NCBI RefSeq assembly: GCF_014204545.1
Contig: NZ_JACHLJ010000002.1
Location: 372,001 to 436,000, forward strand
From: Brevundimonas vesicularis
GTDB taxonomy: Bacteria > Pseudomonadota > Alphaproteobacteria > Caulobacterales > Caulobacteraceae
Direction of reading: 5' to 3'
DNA: 64,000 nt
A model generated the notes under the pieces. That model made no database searches and was not told the DNA's origin. It saw only the letters and a list, made by a program, of their open reading frames with translations. The translations under genes were made by a program, and so were the position numbers. Positions within the stretch are counted from its first letter, which is position 1, and each line of letters begins with the position of its first letter. This document shows positions 46,800-54,584 of the stretch, one piece after another.

Positions 46800-46984
46800 C
46801 CCTCTCCCGTTGGGAGAGGGCTTGAGCGTCCAAGAGCGAAGCGATTGGAAACGCGAAAGGGTGAGGGTCGGCCCTCGCCGCAGACACACAACCCTCACCC
46901 TTTGGCTGCTTCGCGCCGCCCTTCGGGTCGGCTAGCGCATCGCTGCGCTCTGCGAGCCTCAGGCCCTCTCCCAACGGGAGAGGG
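46800..46984. repeat. Nested palindromic intergenic element
   Basis: A 185-base element. Each end is itself a hairpin: CCCTCTCCC-GTT-GGGAGAGGG (46800-46820) and CCCTCTCCC-AAC-GGGAGAGGG (46964-46984), and the two ends are also inverted copies of each other. Inside, AAAGGGTGAGGGT (46856-46868) pairs with ACCCTCACCCTTT (46891-46903). It would fold into one long structure in RNA. It closes the accessory cassette and may end its transcription. Confidence 0.85.
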
Positions 46985-47146
46985 AATGCACAGCTAGCCC
47001 CGCTACCTATGCACGACGTCCCTGCCCCGGCCGTTGAAATCCCTCGCCTTTCGCGAAATCGACGCCCTCTACCCTATCACGATGTCGGCCGGCCTTAGAC
47101 TGGCGGCGCGTCCTGTGTCGGGCGCGGGCGACAGGCCGGGGATGGG
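46985..47146. other. Intergenic stretch with no recognised feature
   Basis: Together with the repeat before it, this completes the only gene-free stretch longer than 300 bases in the window. I see no tRNA, riboswitch or clear promoter in it. GGCCGGGG before 47147 may be a weak ribosome-binding site for the next gene. Confidence 0.5.
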
Positions 47147-48010
47147 ATGGACGACGACCACAGCTATGACGACGGCGGGTTCGAGGGGCCGCGCGATCCG
47201 TTTTACGATGCGATGACCCAGCAGGCGCTGGATCAGATCCGCATCCTGCGCGAGGCGGGTCTGGAGCAGACGTATCGCGACGCCCTGCATCATGATTCCT
47301 CGCCCGAGGCCGAGGCGGCCTTCTGGCGCGCGCACGGCCTGCCGATGCATCTGTTGCGGCTGCCCGATCTGGCTGCCTCGGACCCCGCCGCGCGCGCGGC
47401 CGACCGGGTGCAGAACCGGGGCTATCGCCGCCTGTCGAAAGAGGCGTGGGAGGCGGCGGGCACGGCCTATCTGGCGGGATCCACGGCCGAGGAGGTCAGC
47501 GCCGTCTATGGCATGGCGGTCAGCACCTTTCGCGCCCGCGCCAGGGACGAGGGCTGGCGGCGCGAGGATCAGCCCGATCCGCTTCGTGAGCAGATCGACC
47601 TGGAGGCCGAGACGGCTGAGGGTTTGCCCGACTATGGGGCCATGGCGGCCCACGCCCTGGTGCGGCTGAACCGGGCGCTTCAGGCCGGGCGCGCGCTGGA
47701 GGCCGCGCGCTGGGTGCGGCTGCACGCCGACCTGACCCGGATGGCGGCCGCCCCGCCCGCACCTTCGTCTCCGCCCCCGCCCAAGCCGCCGGCCCAACCG
47801 AAGGAACCCGACCTGGGCGAGCGCGCCGCCGCCGTCGCCGAACAGGTCGGCCAGATCGCTCGCGAAGCCTGCGCCCTCAAACGCGGCGATTACGCCGGCC
47901 GCAACGCCCTGATGGCCCGCCTCGAGGCGCTTGACGACCTGAAACCGGCCCCGAGATCAGACGAATTAGACGAAATAGACGGTGTTTTTGTCCCCCGACC
48001 GCCGGACTGA
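47147..48010 (+). CDS. Hypothetical protein with a helix-turn-helix segment
   Basis: A 287-residue protein with no recognised family. The segment AAGTAYLAGSTAEEVSAVYG then MAVSTFRARARDEGWRRED looks like a helix-turn-helix of the type seen in resolvases and small terminase subunits. A Pro-rich linker (SSPPPPKPPAQP) separates it from an Ala/Glu-rich C-terminal helical part. No other phage gene is near, so a phage origin is not supported. The stop codon abuts the repeat at 48011. Confidence 0.7.
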   Translation: MDDDHSYDDGGFEGPRDPFYDAMTQQALDQIRILREAGLEQTYRDALHHDSSPEAEAAFWRAHGLPMHLLRLPDLAASDPAARAADRVQNRGYRRLSKEAWEAAGTAYLAGSTAEEVSAVYGMAVSTFRARARDEGWRREDQPDPLREQIDLEAETAEGLPDYGAMAAHALVRLNRALQAGRALEAARWVRLHADLTRMAAAPPAPSSPPPPKPPAQPKEPDLGERAAAVAEQVGQIAREACALKRGDYAGRNALMARLEALDDLKPAPRSDELDEIDGVFVPRPPD

Positions 48011-48171
48011 CCGTCTCCTCCCCATCGCCTGCGATGGGGAGGGGGACCGCGCCCTTCGGGCGGGGTGGAGGGGCTCTTGAGGCCTCCAGACGTCGATTTT
48101 ACAGAAGGAACCCCTCCGTCACGGCGCCAAGCGGCGCCGCGCCACCTCCCCGCTGCGCAGGGAGGAGACGG
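48011..48171. repeat. Palindromic repeat element, copy 1
   Basis: A 161-base element with perfect inverted ends CCGTCTCCTCCC and GGGAGGAGACGG. Internal blocks GGGGTGGAGGGGCTCTT, AACCCCTCCGTCACGGCGC and GCGCCGCGCCACCTCCCC are shared with copy 2 at 48919. The centre differs between copies. It fills the gap between the HTH protein gene and the DsbA-family gene, whose stop lies 1 base beyond. Confidence 0.9.
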
Positions 48172-48172
48172 C

Positions 48173-48853
48173 CTAGACCTCCGACGCGATCTTGCGCAGG
48201 GCCTCTTCGAACACCGAGGCCGGCTGGCCGCCCGAGATCAGATATTTGCCCTCGACCACCACGGCCGGGACCGAGGTGATGCCGCGTGCGCGCCACAGGT
48301 CTTCGGCCTGACGCACGGCCTGGGCGTAGCGGCCCGAGGCCAGCACCTCGCCCGCCTCGGCCCGGTCCAGCCCGGCCTTTTCGGCGGCGGTGGTCAGGAC
48401 GCCGGCGTCGGTCAGGTTGCGGTTCTCGGTGAAGTGGGCGGTGAACAGCGCCTGTTTCAGGGCCTTCTGAGCATCTTTGATTCCTTGGCCGGGCCCCGTC
48501 TCGCGCGCCCAGTGCAGCAGCCGGTGGGCGTCGAAGGTGTTCCAGATGCGGCTGTCGTCGGTCATGCGCATGTCGAAGCCCACCTCGCCCGCTCGCTCGC
48601 GGATCATGGCGCGGTTGGCGGCGGACTGCTCAGGGCTCGCGCCGTATTTGCGGCCGATGTGTTCGACGATGTTCTCGCCCTCGGGCGCGATCTGGGGGTT
48701 CAGCTCGAACGGCTGAAAGGCGATGTCGGCGGCGATCCCCTCGTCCTTCAGCGCGTCCAGGGCCGTGTCCAGCCCGCCCAGCCCCACGACGCACCAGGGG
48801 CAGACGACGTCGGAGACGAAGTCGATCTTCAGGGTCTTGAGCGGAGCGTTCAT
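48173..48853 (-). CDS. DsbA-family oxidoreductase (FrnE-like)
   Basis: A 226-residue thioredoxin-fold protein with the active site SDVVCPWCVVGL near the N-terminus (CPWC), an inserted helical domain, and the cis-proline region ITSVPAVVVEGKYLISGGQP. It has no signal peptide, so it is probably cytoplasmic, like FrnE proteins, which act as disulfide isomerases or in oxidative-stress tolerance. ATG 48853 starts the conserved domain. It is flanked on both sides by copies of the same palindromic element. Confidence 0.9.
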   Translation of the reverse strand: MNAPLKTLKIDFVSDVVCPWCVVGLGGLDTALDALKDEGIAADIAFQPFELNPQIAPEGENIVEHIGRKYGASPEQSAANRAMIRERAGEVGFDMRMTDDSRIWNTFDAHRLLHWARETGPGQGIKDAQKALKQALFTAHFTENRNLTDAGVLTTAAEKAGLDRAEAGEVLASGRYAQAVRQAEDLWRARGITSVPAVVVEGKYLISGGQPASVFEEALRKIASEV

Positions 48854-48918
48854 GGCGCGGCCTTCTGGAACAGCGTGTGTTGCATAAGGATATGGGAAGC
48901 ATGACCACGAACGCCAGA

Positions 48919-49069
48919 CCGTCTCCTCCCCACTTTGTGGGGAGGGGGACCCCGAAGGGGTGGAGGGGCTCTTTGACATCCCACCGACATCGGGGATGCG
49001 GTGCAGAACCCCTCCGTCACGGCGCGAAGACGCGCCGCGCCACCTCCCCAAGGAATGGGGAGGAGACGG
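48919..49069. repeat. Palindromic repeat element, copy 2
   Basis: A 151-base copy of the element at 48011, in the same orientation, with perfect 14-base inverted ends CCGTCTCCTCCCCA and TGGGGAGGAGACGG. It shares GGGGTGGAGGGGCTCTT, AACCCCTCCGTCACGGCGC and CGCGCCGCGCCACCTCCCC with copy 1. It occupies most of the 221-base gap between the DsbA-family and DUF1206 genes and ends 5 bases before the latter's stop. Confidence 0.9.
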
Positions 49070-49074
49070 AAGCC

Positions 49075-49932
49075 TCAGCCGATCTTCAGATCCCGCGGCG
49101 GGCGGATCCGGCGCCAGCGCGCCTCCACGAAGGCGAAGGCGCCGAAGGCCATCAGCCCCGCCGCCGTCAGCCCCAGGATCCACGGTCCGCCCGGCTGGGC
49201 CTCCAGCGCATCCAGCGCCGCCGCCGTCGTCGTCACCTCGCCTGAACGTGCGTGCAGCCCCGCCAGAACCACGAACACGCCCAAGGGCAGATAGGCGAAC
49301 CCTCGCGCCGCATAGCCCGCCCGCGCCAGCGCCGTCGCCGCGCCACAGAAGGCCTTGGGACAGGCCAGGGCGTCGTCGAAGTCGTCGCGGATGGCCCTGA
49401 CGATGTTGCCCACGCCGACCCCCAGCACCACCAGCCCAGCCCCGATCAGCAGCAGCTCGCCGAACGGCATCCCCAGCAGCATGGCCGCCTTCTCCTGGTT
49501 CTCGGCCACGCTCTCGGCCTGGGCCGTCGAGGCGTTCGTCGCCTCGCCGAACTCGTCCAGATATTCGAACACGCCGGACGCCAGCACACCGTAGAACAGG
49601 CCGCTGACCGCTTGGCCCGCCCGCGTCGTCCAGCCCTTCAGGTCCGTCCCCTCATGATCCGCGTCGAACACCGCCTGCAACACCCGCCAGCCGACGAAGG
49701 CCCACAGGCCCAGCCCCAGCAGCACCAGCCAGACCTTGCCGAACGGCTGCTCGGCCAGCCAGCCCGCCGCCCCGCTAGTCCCCACCGCATCGCCGATCCG
49801 GTCCGTCGCCGCCAGCAGGGTCAGCGCCCCCGCCGACAGGTAAACGAAGCCTCGCGCCCCATAGCCGACGCGGGCCGCCCATTCGATCAGGGTCGCCAGC
49901 GGCGGCAGGCGAAGGGTCTTGGCGGCGTTCAT
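49075..49932 (-). CDS. DUF1206 membrane protein
   Basis: A 285-residue protein made of three similar units, each with two helices and a YxARG-type start (VGYGARGFVYLSAGAL, ISGLFYG-like second unit, AGYAARGFAYLPLGVF). This is the DUF1206 pattern. Six membrane helices are expected. ATG 49932 was chosen over an in-frame start at 49944. Function is unknown. Confidence 0.87.
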   Translation of the reverse strand: MNAAKTLRLPPLATLIEWAARVGYGARGFVYLSAGALTLLAATDRIGDAVGTSGAAGWLAEQPFGKVWLVLLGLGLWAFVGWRVLQAVFDADHEGTDLKGWTTRAGQAVSGLFYGVLASGVFEYLDEFGEATNASTAQAESVAENQEKAAMLLGMPFGELLLIGAGLVVLGVGVGNIVRAIRDDFDDALACPKAFCGAATALARAGYAARGFAYLPLGVFVVLAGLHARSGEVTTTAAALDALEAQPGGPWILGLTAAGLMAFGAFAFVEARWRRIRPPRDLKIG

Positions 49933-50026
49933 GATGTCTCCCACGTCAGGACGCCCTCAACGCGCCGGCCAAGGCAAAGGCTCCGCTTCGACCCTGTGTC
50001 GACATCCGACAGACACCGGCGGGCGT

Positions 50027-50245
50027 ATGCCGCTACGGTTCTCCTCCTTGGGAACCGTTCGCTTGAACATCTACGAGTTTCACTTCTTCGACGAGGCGGA
50101 TCGCCGTCCGCTGCTCGACTTTTTCGACGGCGCTGACGATGCGGCGGCGCTGGAAGCCGCGCGGTTTCAACTGTCGCGCCATGCCTCCTGTGCGGGCGTC
50201 GAAGTGTTGGAAGCCGGGCGTCTGGTCGGCCGCGTCACTCGCTGA
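50027..50245 (+). CDS. Small protein of unknown function
   Basis: A 72-residue soluble protein (LNIYEFHFFDEADRRPLLDF then an Ala-rich helix and a C-terminal hydrophobic strand). The start is uncertain: ATG 50027, or an in-frame TTG 36 bases later that begins LNIYEFHFF. It might be a small regulator-like protein of the type common in Caulobacterales; no family is recognised. Confidence 0.6.
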   Translation: MPLRFSSLGTVRLNIYEFHFFDEADRRPLLDFFDGADDAAALEAARFQLSRHASCAGVEVLEAGRLVGRVTR

Positions 50246-50330
50246 GCCCTCGCTCTTTGCCCGATCGCGTACACAGCGCAGTAAAGCCACGACTTTTCCC
50301 CAGAAAGCCGCGTGACATATAGCAACGCTG

Positions 50331-50345
50331 TGTCGAGTTTCGACA
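50331..50345. promoter_or_regulatory. Inverted repeat upstream of the Crp/Fnr gene
   Basis: TGTCGA-GTT-TCGACA, a perfect 6-bp dyad, ends 22 bases before the regulator's ATG. It does not match the FNR (TTGAT-N4-ATCAA) or CRP consensus. It could be an autoregulatory site or a binding site of another factor. Confidence 0.35.
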
Positions 50346-50367
50346 GACGCCGCGCTCAGATCGCCTT

Positions 50368-51066
50368 ATGCGCGAACTTATGAACCGCCTTTCGCCTGGC
50401 AACCGATTGATCCAAGGGCTGAACCCCGACGATCGCGACGCGCTCCTCGCCATCGCCACGCCGGTGGACTTCGCGCCCGGCCAGGTCTTCTGCGAACCTG
50501 ACGACGCCATCGAGCACCTGCATTTCATCGACAGCGGCTTCTGCTCCTCGGTCGCGGTGCTGGAAGACGGCCGGACCGTGGAGACCGTGATGATCGGGCG
50601 CGAGGGCGTGCTGGGCGTCGTCGCCTCGGCCGTGCCGCACCATGCCCACACCCGCAGCGTGGCCCAGGTCGCCGGGACGGCGCGCCGGGTGGACGCCGCC
50701 AAGTTCCGCGCCCTCTCGGCTCAGCGACCTGGCGTTCGCGATGCCGTCGCCGACTACATGGCGCGGCTTCAGGGTGAGTTGGAGCAGTCGGCCGCCTGCA
50801 ACGCCCTGCACCACGCCGGGCAGCGGTTTGCCAAATGGCTGCTGCGCTGCCACGACCGTGTCGAGGGCGACACCCTGAATCTGACGCAAGAGTATCTGGC
50901 CTCCATGCTGGGCTCGCAGCGGACTACGGTGAACGAGGCGGCGCAGGGGCTTCAGAAGGCGGGGGCCATCGCCTATTCGCGCGGCCGGATCACGGTGCTG
51001 GATCGCGCCGCCTTGGAAAGGGCGGCCTGCGAATGCTATCGCCGGGGCGGAGACCGGCAGCCCTAG
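50368..51066 (+). CDS. Crp/Fnr family transcriptional regulator
   Basis: A 232-residue regulator with an N-terminal cyclic-nucleotide-binding-like barrel (HLHFIDSGFCSSVAVLEDG, VETVMIGREGVLGVV) and a C-terminal Crp-type HTH (LTQEYLASMLGSQRTTVNEA then LQKAGAIAYSRGRITVLD). It has no N-terminal cysteine cluster of the FNR type, so an Fe-S oxygen sensor is unlikely. Its stop overlaps the convergent kinase gene by 4 bases. Its signal is unknown. Confidence 0.9.
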   Translation: MRELMNRLSPGNRLIQGLNPDDRDALLAIATPVDFAPGQVFCEPDDAIEHLHFIDSGFCSSVAVLEDGRTVETVMIGREGVLGVVASAVPHHAHTRSVAQVAGTARRVDAAKFRALSAQRPGVRDAVADYMARLQGELEQSAACNALHHAGQRFAKWLLRCHDRVEGDTLNLTQEYLASMLGSQRTTVNEAAQGLQKAGAIAYSRGRITVLDRAALERAACECYRRGGDRQP

Positions 51067-52520
51067 TCGACCTGGGCAGCAGGCAGTTCGAGCACCGCCT
51101 TCAGCCCGCCCATGTCGCTGTCCGACAGCATCAGCCGCCCACCGTAGGCGCGCGTCAGGTCGTCCACGATCGACAGGCCCAAGCCCGACCCCGGCGCGCT
51201 CTCGTCCAGCCGCGCGCCGCGCTGCATGACCGTGTCGCGCTGATTCGCCGGCAGGCCCGCGCCGTCGTCTTCGACTACCAGGATCATCTGGCCCAGGCCG
51301 CTGCCGCCCGCCGAGACGCGCACTCGGCGCCTGGAGAATTTGGCGGCGTTCTCGATCAGATTGCCCAGGATTTCCTGCAAATCCTGACGCTCTCCCAGAA
51401 AGGACAGGCTGTCTGGCGCGCGCCAGTCGATCTCGACGTTCTTGTCGCGGAAAACCTGTTCGATCATGACCGCCAGTTCGTCCAGCACCTCGGCGACGGG
51501 CGTCGTCTCGCCCAGACCGTGGGCGGCGCGGGCGGCGGCGCGGGCGCGGCGCAGGTGGTGATCGACCTGGCCCTGCATGATCTTGGTCTGGCGTCGCACC
51601 AGTTCGGGCAGATCGCCCTCGCTCGTCCCCGCCTCGGCCAGCATGACGGAGATCGGCGTCTTCAACGCATGGGCCAGGTTGCCGACGTGGGTGCGCTGGC
51701 GATCCACGACCTCCTGATTGTGATCCAGCAGGCGGTTCACCTGCTCGGCCAGCGGCTGGATTTCCTGCGGATAGGAGCGGCCGATCCGCGCCGACCTGCC
51801 CTTGCGCACGTCCGCGATCTCGTTGCGCAGGTCGAAAAGCGGGCGCAGGCCGATGCGTACCTGGATGAAGACCGCCGATACCAGTCCCAGCCCCAGGATC
51901 AGGAAGGCGATCCAGGTCACGCGCGCGAACTGGCGCGTGTCGGCGTCGACGTCGGAACGATCCAGCGCGGCGATGAAGATGACCGGATGTTCGTGCCGGG
52001 GGATGGACTTCATGCTGGCGGCGACGCGCAGCGGCTCGCGCGTCTCGGCGTCGTCCTTGGGCCCGGTAGTGTTGAAGGTGATGACGTCGCCGAAGGCCGC
52101 ATCCAGACGCGCGGGCAGGTCGGCGGGCAGGGCCAGGTCATAGCGCCACAGCGAGGTCGATCGCGCCAGGCTGACCAGCCGCCCGTCGGGGCGAACCTCC
52201 ATGATCTGCCAGTATTTGCCCGACAACAGCCGCAGAGTTCTGGCGTCCTGGATCTGCGGAATGGCTTCGCCTTGCGGCGTGCGACTGGCGCCAACCACAA
52301 TCTCGTCGATCGTCTCATTCAGCATGGCGCCCAGACGCCGCAGGGCGGATTCCTGAAAGGCCTGGGTCAGCACCAGCGCTGAAATGACCAGAGCGACCAA
52401 GATCCAGGCCGAGGCCAGCCAGATCAGCCGACGCGTCAGGGAGCGACCGGGGCGACCGAACCAGCGCCCCCAGTCGTGGAGCGCGTCGGCGTTAGGTTTC
52501 GAAGCTGCCGCCTCGGTCAC
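51063..52520 (-). CDS. Sensor histidine kinase (PhoQ-like architecture)
   Basis: A 485-residue membrane kinase. Two helices (LIWLASAWILVALVISALVL and WIAFLILGLGLVSAVFIQV) enclose a periplasmic sensor of about 150 residues. A HAMP-like linker precedes the HisKA site (HVGNLAHALKTPISVMLAEA), and the ATP domain has NLIENAAKFSRR, VEDDGAGLP and GSGLGLSIVDDL. Its start overlaps the response-regulator stop by 4 bases. The sensed signal is not known; the layout resembles PhoPQ-type systems. Confidence 0.92.
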   Translation of the reverse strand: MTEAAASKPNADALHDWGRWFGRPGRSLTRRLIWLASAWILVALVISALVLTQAFQESALRRLGAMLNETIDEIVVGASRTPQGEAIPQIQDARTLRLLSGKYWQIMEVRPDGRLVSLARSTSLWRYDLALPADLPARLDAAFGDVITFNTTGPKDDAETREPLRVAASMKSIPRHEHPVIFIAALDRSDVDADTRQFARVTWIAFLILGLGLVSAVFIQVRIGLRPLFDLRNEIADVRKGRSARIGRSYPQEIQPLAEQVNRLLDHNQEVVDRQRTHVGNLAHALKTPISVMLAEAGTSEGDLPELVRRQTKIMQGQVDHHLRRARAAARAAHGLGETTPVAEVLDELAVMIEQVFRDKNVEIDWRAPDSLSFLGERQDLQEILGNLIENAAKFSRRRVRVSAGGSGLGQMILVVEDDGAGLPANQRDTVMQRGARLDESAPGSGLGLSIVDDLTRAYGGRLMLSDSDMGGLKAVLELPAAQVD

Positions 52521-53197
52521 GCCGGGTCGGATTCGCCCGCCAGCGGCGTCAGCCGATAGCCGAGGCCGCGCACGGTCTCGATCCGGTCCGATCCGACCTT
52601 CTTGCGCACCCGGCCGATGAAGACCTCGATGGTGTTGGAATCACGGTCGAAGTCTTGATCGTAGAGGTGTTCGACCAGTTCGGTGCGACTGATGACGCGG
52701 CCCTGATGCATCATCATGTAGTGCAGCAGCCGGTATTCCAGCGAGGTCAGGCGCAGGGGCTCGCCATTGACACTGGCCCGCGCCGCGCGGGGATCAAGCC
52801 GCAAGCCGCCGCACGACAAGGTCGCCGAGGCGATGCCCGCCGAGCGGCGCAGCAGCGCCCGCAGACGCGCCAGCAGCTCTTCGGTATGGAAGGGCTTGGT
52901 CAGGTAGTCGTCGGCGCCGGCGTCGAAGCCCGCCACCTTGTCCGACCAGGCGCCGCGCGCCGTCAGGATCAGGACCGGCGTCGTCTTGCCCTCGCGCCGC
53001 CAGCGCTCCAGCACCGACACGCCGTCGATCTTGGGCAAACCCAGGTCCAGGACGATGACGTCATAAGGCTCGTTCTCGCCCAGATAATGGGCTTCCTCGC
53101 CATCCGGCGCATGGTCCACGGCATAGCCCGCGTCGCCCAGCGCCGCCTTAAGCTGACGCGACAGATCCGCGTCGTCCTCGACCAGAAGCACGCGCAT
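52517..53197 (-). CDS. OmpR-family response regulator
   Basis: A 226-residue two-domain regulator. The receiver has the acidic pair in LLVEDDADL, the phospho-acceptor aspartate in VIVLDLGLPKIDG, and the switch lysine in LTKPFHTEELL. The C-terminal winged helix includes LTSLEYRLLHYMMMHQGRVI and DRIETVRGLGYRL. It overlaps the exported protein gene by one base and the kinase gene by 4, so all three form an operon. Confidence 0.94.
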   Translation of the reverse strand: MRVLLVEDDADLSRQLKAALGDAGYAVDHAPDGEEAHYLGENEPYDVIVLDLGLPKIDGVSVLERWRREGKTTPVLILTARGAWSDKVAGFDAGADDYLTKPFHTEELLARLRALLRRSAGIASATLSCGGLRLDPRAARASVNGEPLRLTSLEYRLLHYMMMHQGRVISRTELVEHLYDQDFDRDSNTIEVFIGRVRKKVGSDRIETVRGLGYRLTPLAGESDPA

Positions 53198-53532
53198 CAG
53201 TTCGGCCTGCGACGTTGATTGTTGTTGTCCGGGCGCGCCTGTCCGGTCTGGCCGTCGACGACGACCTCACGCACGCGTCCGTCGCGTTCGACCAGGACGG
53301 AATAGTTGCCGTCGCGGCGGGGTTGGGTGTCGATGGGGCGACCGCCGCCGGCCTCGCCGCCACGACGGCGGGCCTCGTCGGGACTGACGCGCGGACCACG
53401 GTCCTGCGAGCGTTGATCCTGGTCGCGCGACTGGGCCTGCGCCGCCGTCGTCATGATGGGCGCAAAGGCCAGACCAAGAGCCAGGGCCAGGGCCGGAGGG
53501 GCGATCAGGTGAGGGGCGGGTTTACGAAACAT
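53197..53532 (-). CDS. Small exported protein preceding the two-component system
   Basis: A 111-residue protein with a signal peptide (IAPPALALALGLAFAPIMTTAAQA) and a charged Gln/Arg/Asp-rich mature part. The segment YSVLVERDGRVREVVVDGQT resembles a degenerate PepSY-like unit. It is first in the operon with the regulator and kinase, so it may modulate the sensor in the periplasm. ATG 53532 was preferred over an extended frame to 53556. Confidence 0.78.
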   Translation of the reverse strand: MFRKPAPHLIAPPALALALGLAFAPIMTTAAQAQSRDQDQRSQDRGPRVSPDEARRRGGEAGGGRPIDTQPRRDGNYSVLVERDGRVREVVVDGQTGQARPDNNNQRRRPN

Positions 53533-53760
53533 GGCGACCGATCTAGTCCCGATCATCTGAACGGGCGCTGAATACCTCGTATAGTTTAAAGCGAACGCTG
53601 CTCCAAACCGACTGCCAGACGTGACGACAGCGTCGTGACGCCTTTTTCATCCAGATGAACCGAACCTGATCGATCCTGTTCAGAACCGGCTCAGTCGCCG
53701 GGTGCTCAAATCGCCTCATCGCTGGTCACCCCGACCGGCAGAACATTTGAGGAGATCGCC

Positions 53761-54126
53761 ATGCGCAAGCTCATCGTCCCCGCCATCGCCCTAGCCGCCG
53801 CCTCGGTCGCCGCGCCGTCCTTCGCCCAATCCTACCATAACCGCCCGGCCCCGCCCCATCACGCCAGCTATGGCTCGTGGCAGTCGATCAACGCCCGCCA
53901 GGCCAACCTGGATCGCCGCATCGATCAGGGCGTTCGCAACGGTCAACTGAGCCGCCGCGAAGCCACCCGCCTGCGCGGAGAGTTCAACAGCCTGCTGCGC
54001 CTGGAAGCCAACTACCGCCGCGGCGGCCTGACCGCCTGGGAGCGCCAGGACCTTGACCGTCGCTTCGACCGCCTCTCGGCCCAGACCCGCTACGAACGCC
54101 GCGACCACGACAATCGTCGCGGCTAA
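53761..54126 (+). CDS. Small secreted protein of unknown function
   Basis: A 121-residue protein with a clear signal peptide (KLIVPAIALAAASVAAPSFA) and a mature part rich in Arg, Asn and Tyr. The helical region RIDQGVRNGQLSRREATRLR and LRLEANYRRGGLTAWERQDL is a pattern seen in many alphaproteobacterial periplasmic proteins. It is divergent from the two-component operon and followed by a strong terminator. The location, 230 bases from the operon, suggests it may be a target of the regulator. Confidence 0.82.
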   Translation: MRKLIVPAIALAAASVAAPSFAQSYHNRPAPPHHASYGSWQSINARQANLDRRIDQGVRNGQLSRREATRLRGEFNSLLRLEANYRRGGLTAWERQDLDRRFDRLSAQTRYERRDHDNRRG

Positions 54127-54148
54127 TCATCTCGACAGAAACACTTGG

Positions 54149-54177
54149 AAGCGCGGCCGCAAGGCCGCGCTTTTCTT
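54149..54177 (+). terminator. Intrinsic terminator of the small secreted protein gene
   Basis: AAGCGCGGCC-GCAA-GGCCGCGCTT, a 10-bp stem, is followed by TTCTT, 22 bases after the stop codon. It insulates this gene from the kdp operon downstream. Confidence 0.88.
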
Positions 54178-54294
54178 ATTTGGTCTTAAGCCGCACGGCC
54201 GGGCGTTGCGTTGCGCATCATCAAGCGCACCCTTGCGTAAGAAGGTCGGCCGGCGGGCGCCTCAGATGTCGCCAGCGCTGCGACCGACCCGGCT

Positions 54295-54307
54295 CATAAG
54301 TTTTATG
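54295..54307. promoter_or_regulatory. Inverted repeat in the kdp upstream region
   Basis: CATAA-GTT-TTATG stands out as AT-rich in a GC-rich leader, about 90 bases before the first kdp reading frame. KdpE binds AT-rich sites upstream of kdp in other bacteria, so this is a candidate KdpE or promoter site. The rest of the 54178-54396 interval shows nothing I recognise. Confidence 0.35.
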
Positions 54308-54396
54308 GATCCTTTAGGTCCGCGGCCCGGACTCGCATCGCGCCATTATGCCGCCCGGTGGTCTGTTCCCGCTCGAACTTGAGCGAGGAGGCCGGA

Positions 54397-54480
54397 TTGG
54401 CCGATATGATCTTTCTGGCGGTGGGTGCGGGGGCGTTCGCCGTCTTCGCCCTGCTGGCCACAGCGTTGAAACGGGTATGA
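54397..54480 (+). CDS. 27-residue membrane peptide upstream of kdpF
   Basis: A short frame begins at TTG 54397, 6 bases after GAGGAG, and encodes MADMIFLAVGAGAFAVFALL followed by ATALKRV. It is a single hydrophobic helix with a basic end, similar in shape to KdpF. Its TGA overlaps the kdpF ATG (ATGA), so kdpF, which has no good ribosome-binding site, is probably translated by coupling to it. Small frames of this kind occur before kdpF in other proteobacteria. An ATG at 54406 is a worse-spaced alternative start. Confidence 0.65.
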   Translation: MADMIFLAVGAGAFAVFALLATALKRV

Positions 54481-54566
54481 CGATGATCGCCATGCTCTGG
54501 GGGGCGGGGGCGCTGGTCGTCGCCGCTTACATGGTCGCGGCCCTGCTGCGGCCCGAGCGGTTCTGA
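54477..54566 (+). CDS. kdpF: Potassium-transporting ATPase subunit KdpF
   Basis: A 29-residue single-helix subunit (MTMIAMLWGAGALVVAAYMV, ending ALLRPERF). The RPERF end is typical of KdpF, which stabilises the KdpABC complex. It starts within the overlap with the peptide gene before it and lies 18 bases before kdpA. Confidence 0.88.
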   Translation: MTMIAMLWGAGALVVAAYMVAALLRPERF

Positions 54567-54584
54567 GGGACCGGGACGGATTTC

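Noticed and set aside
47147..48010. Prophage remnant
   Set aside because: One HTH protein is the only hint. No terminase large subunit, portal, capsid, integrase or attachment-site duplication is present nearby.
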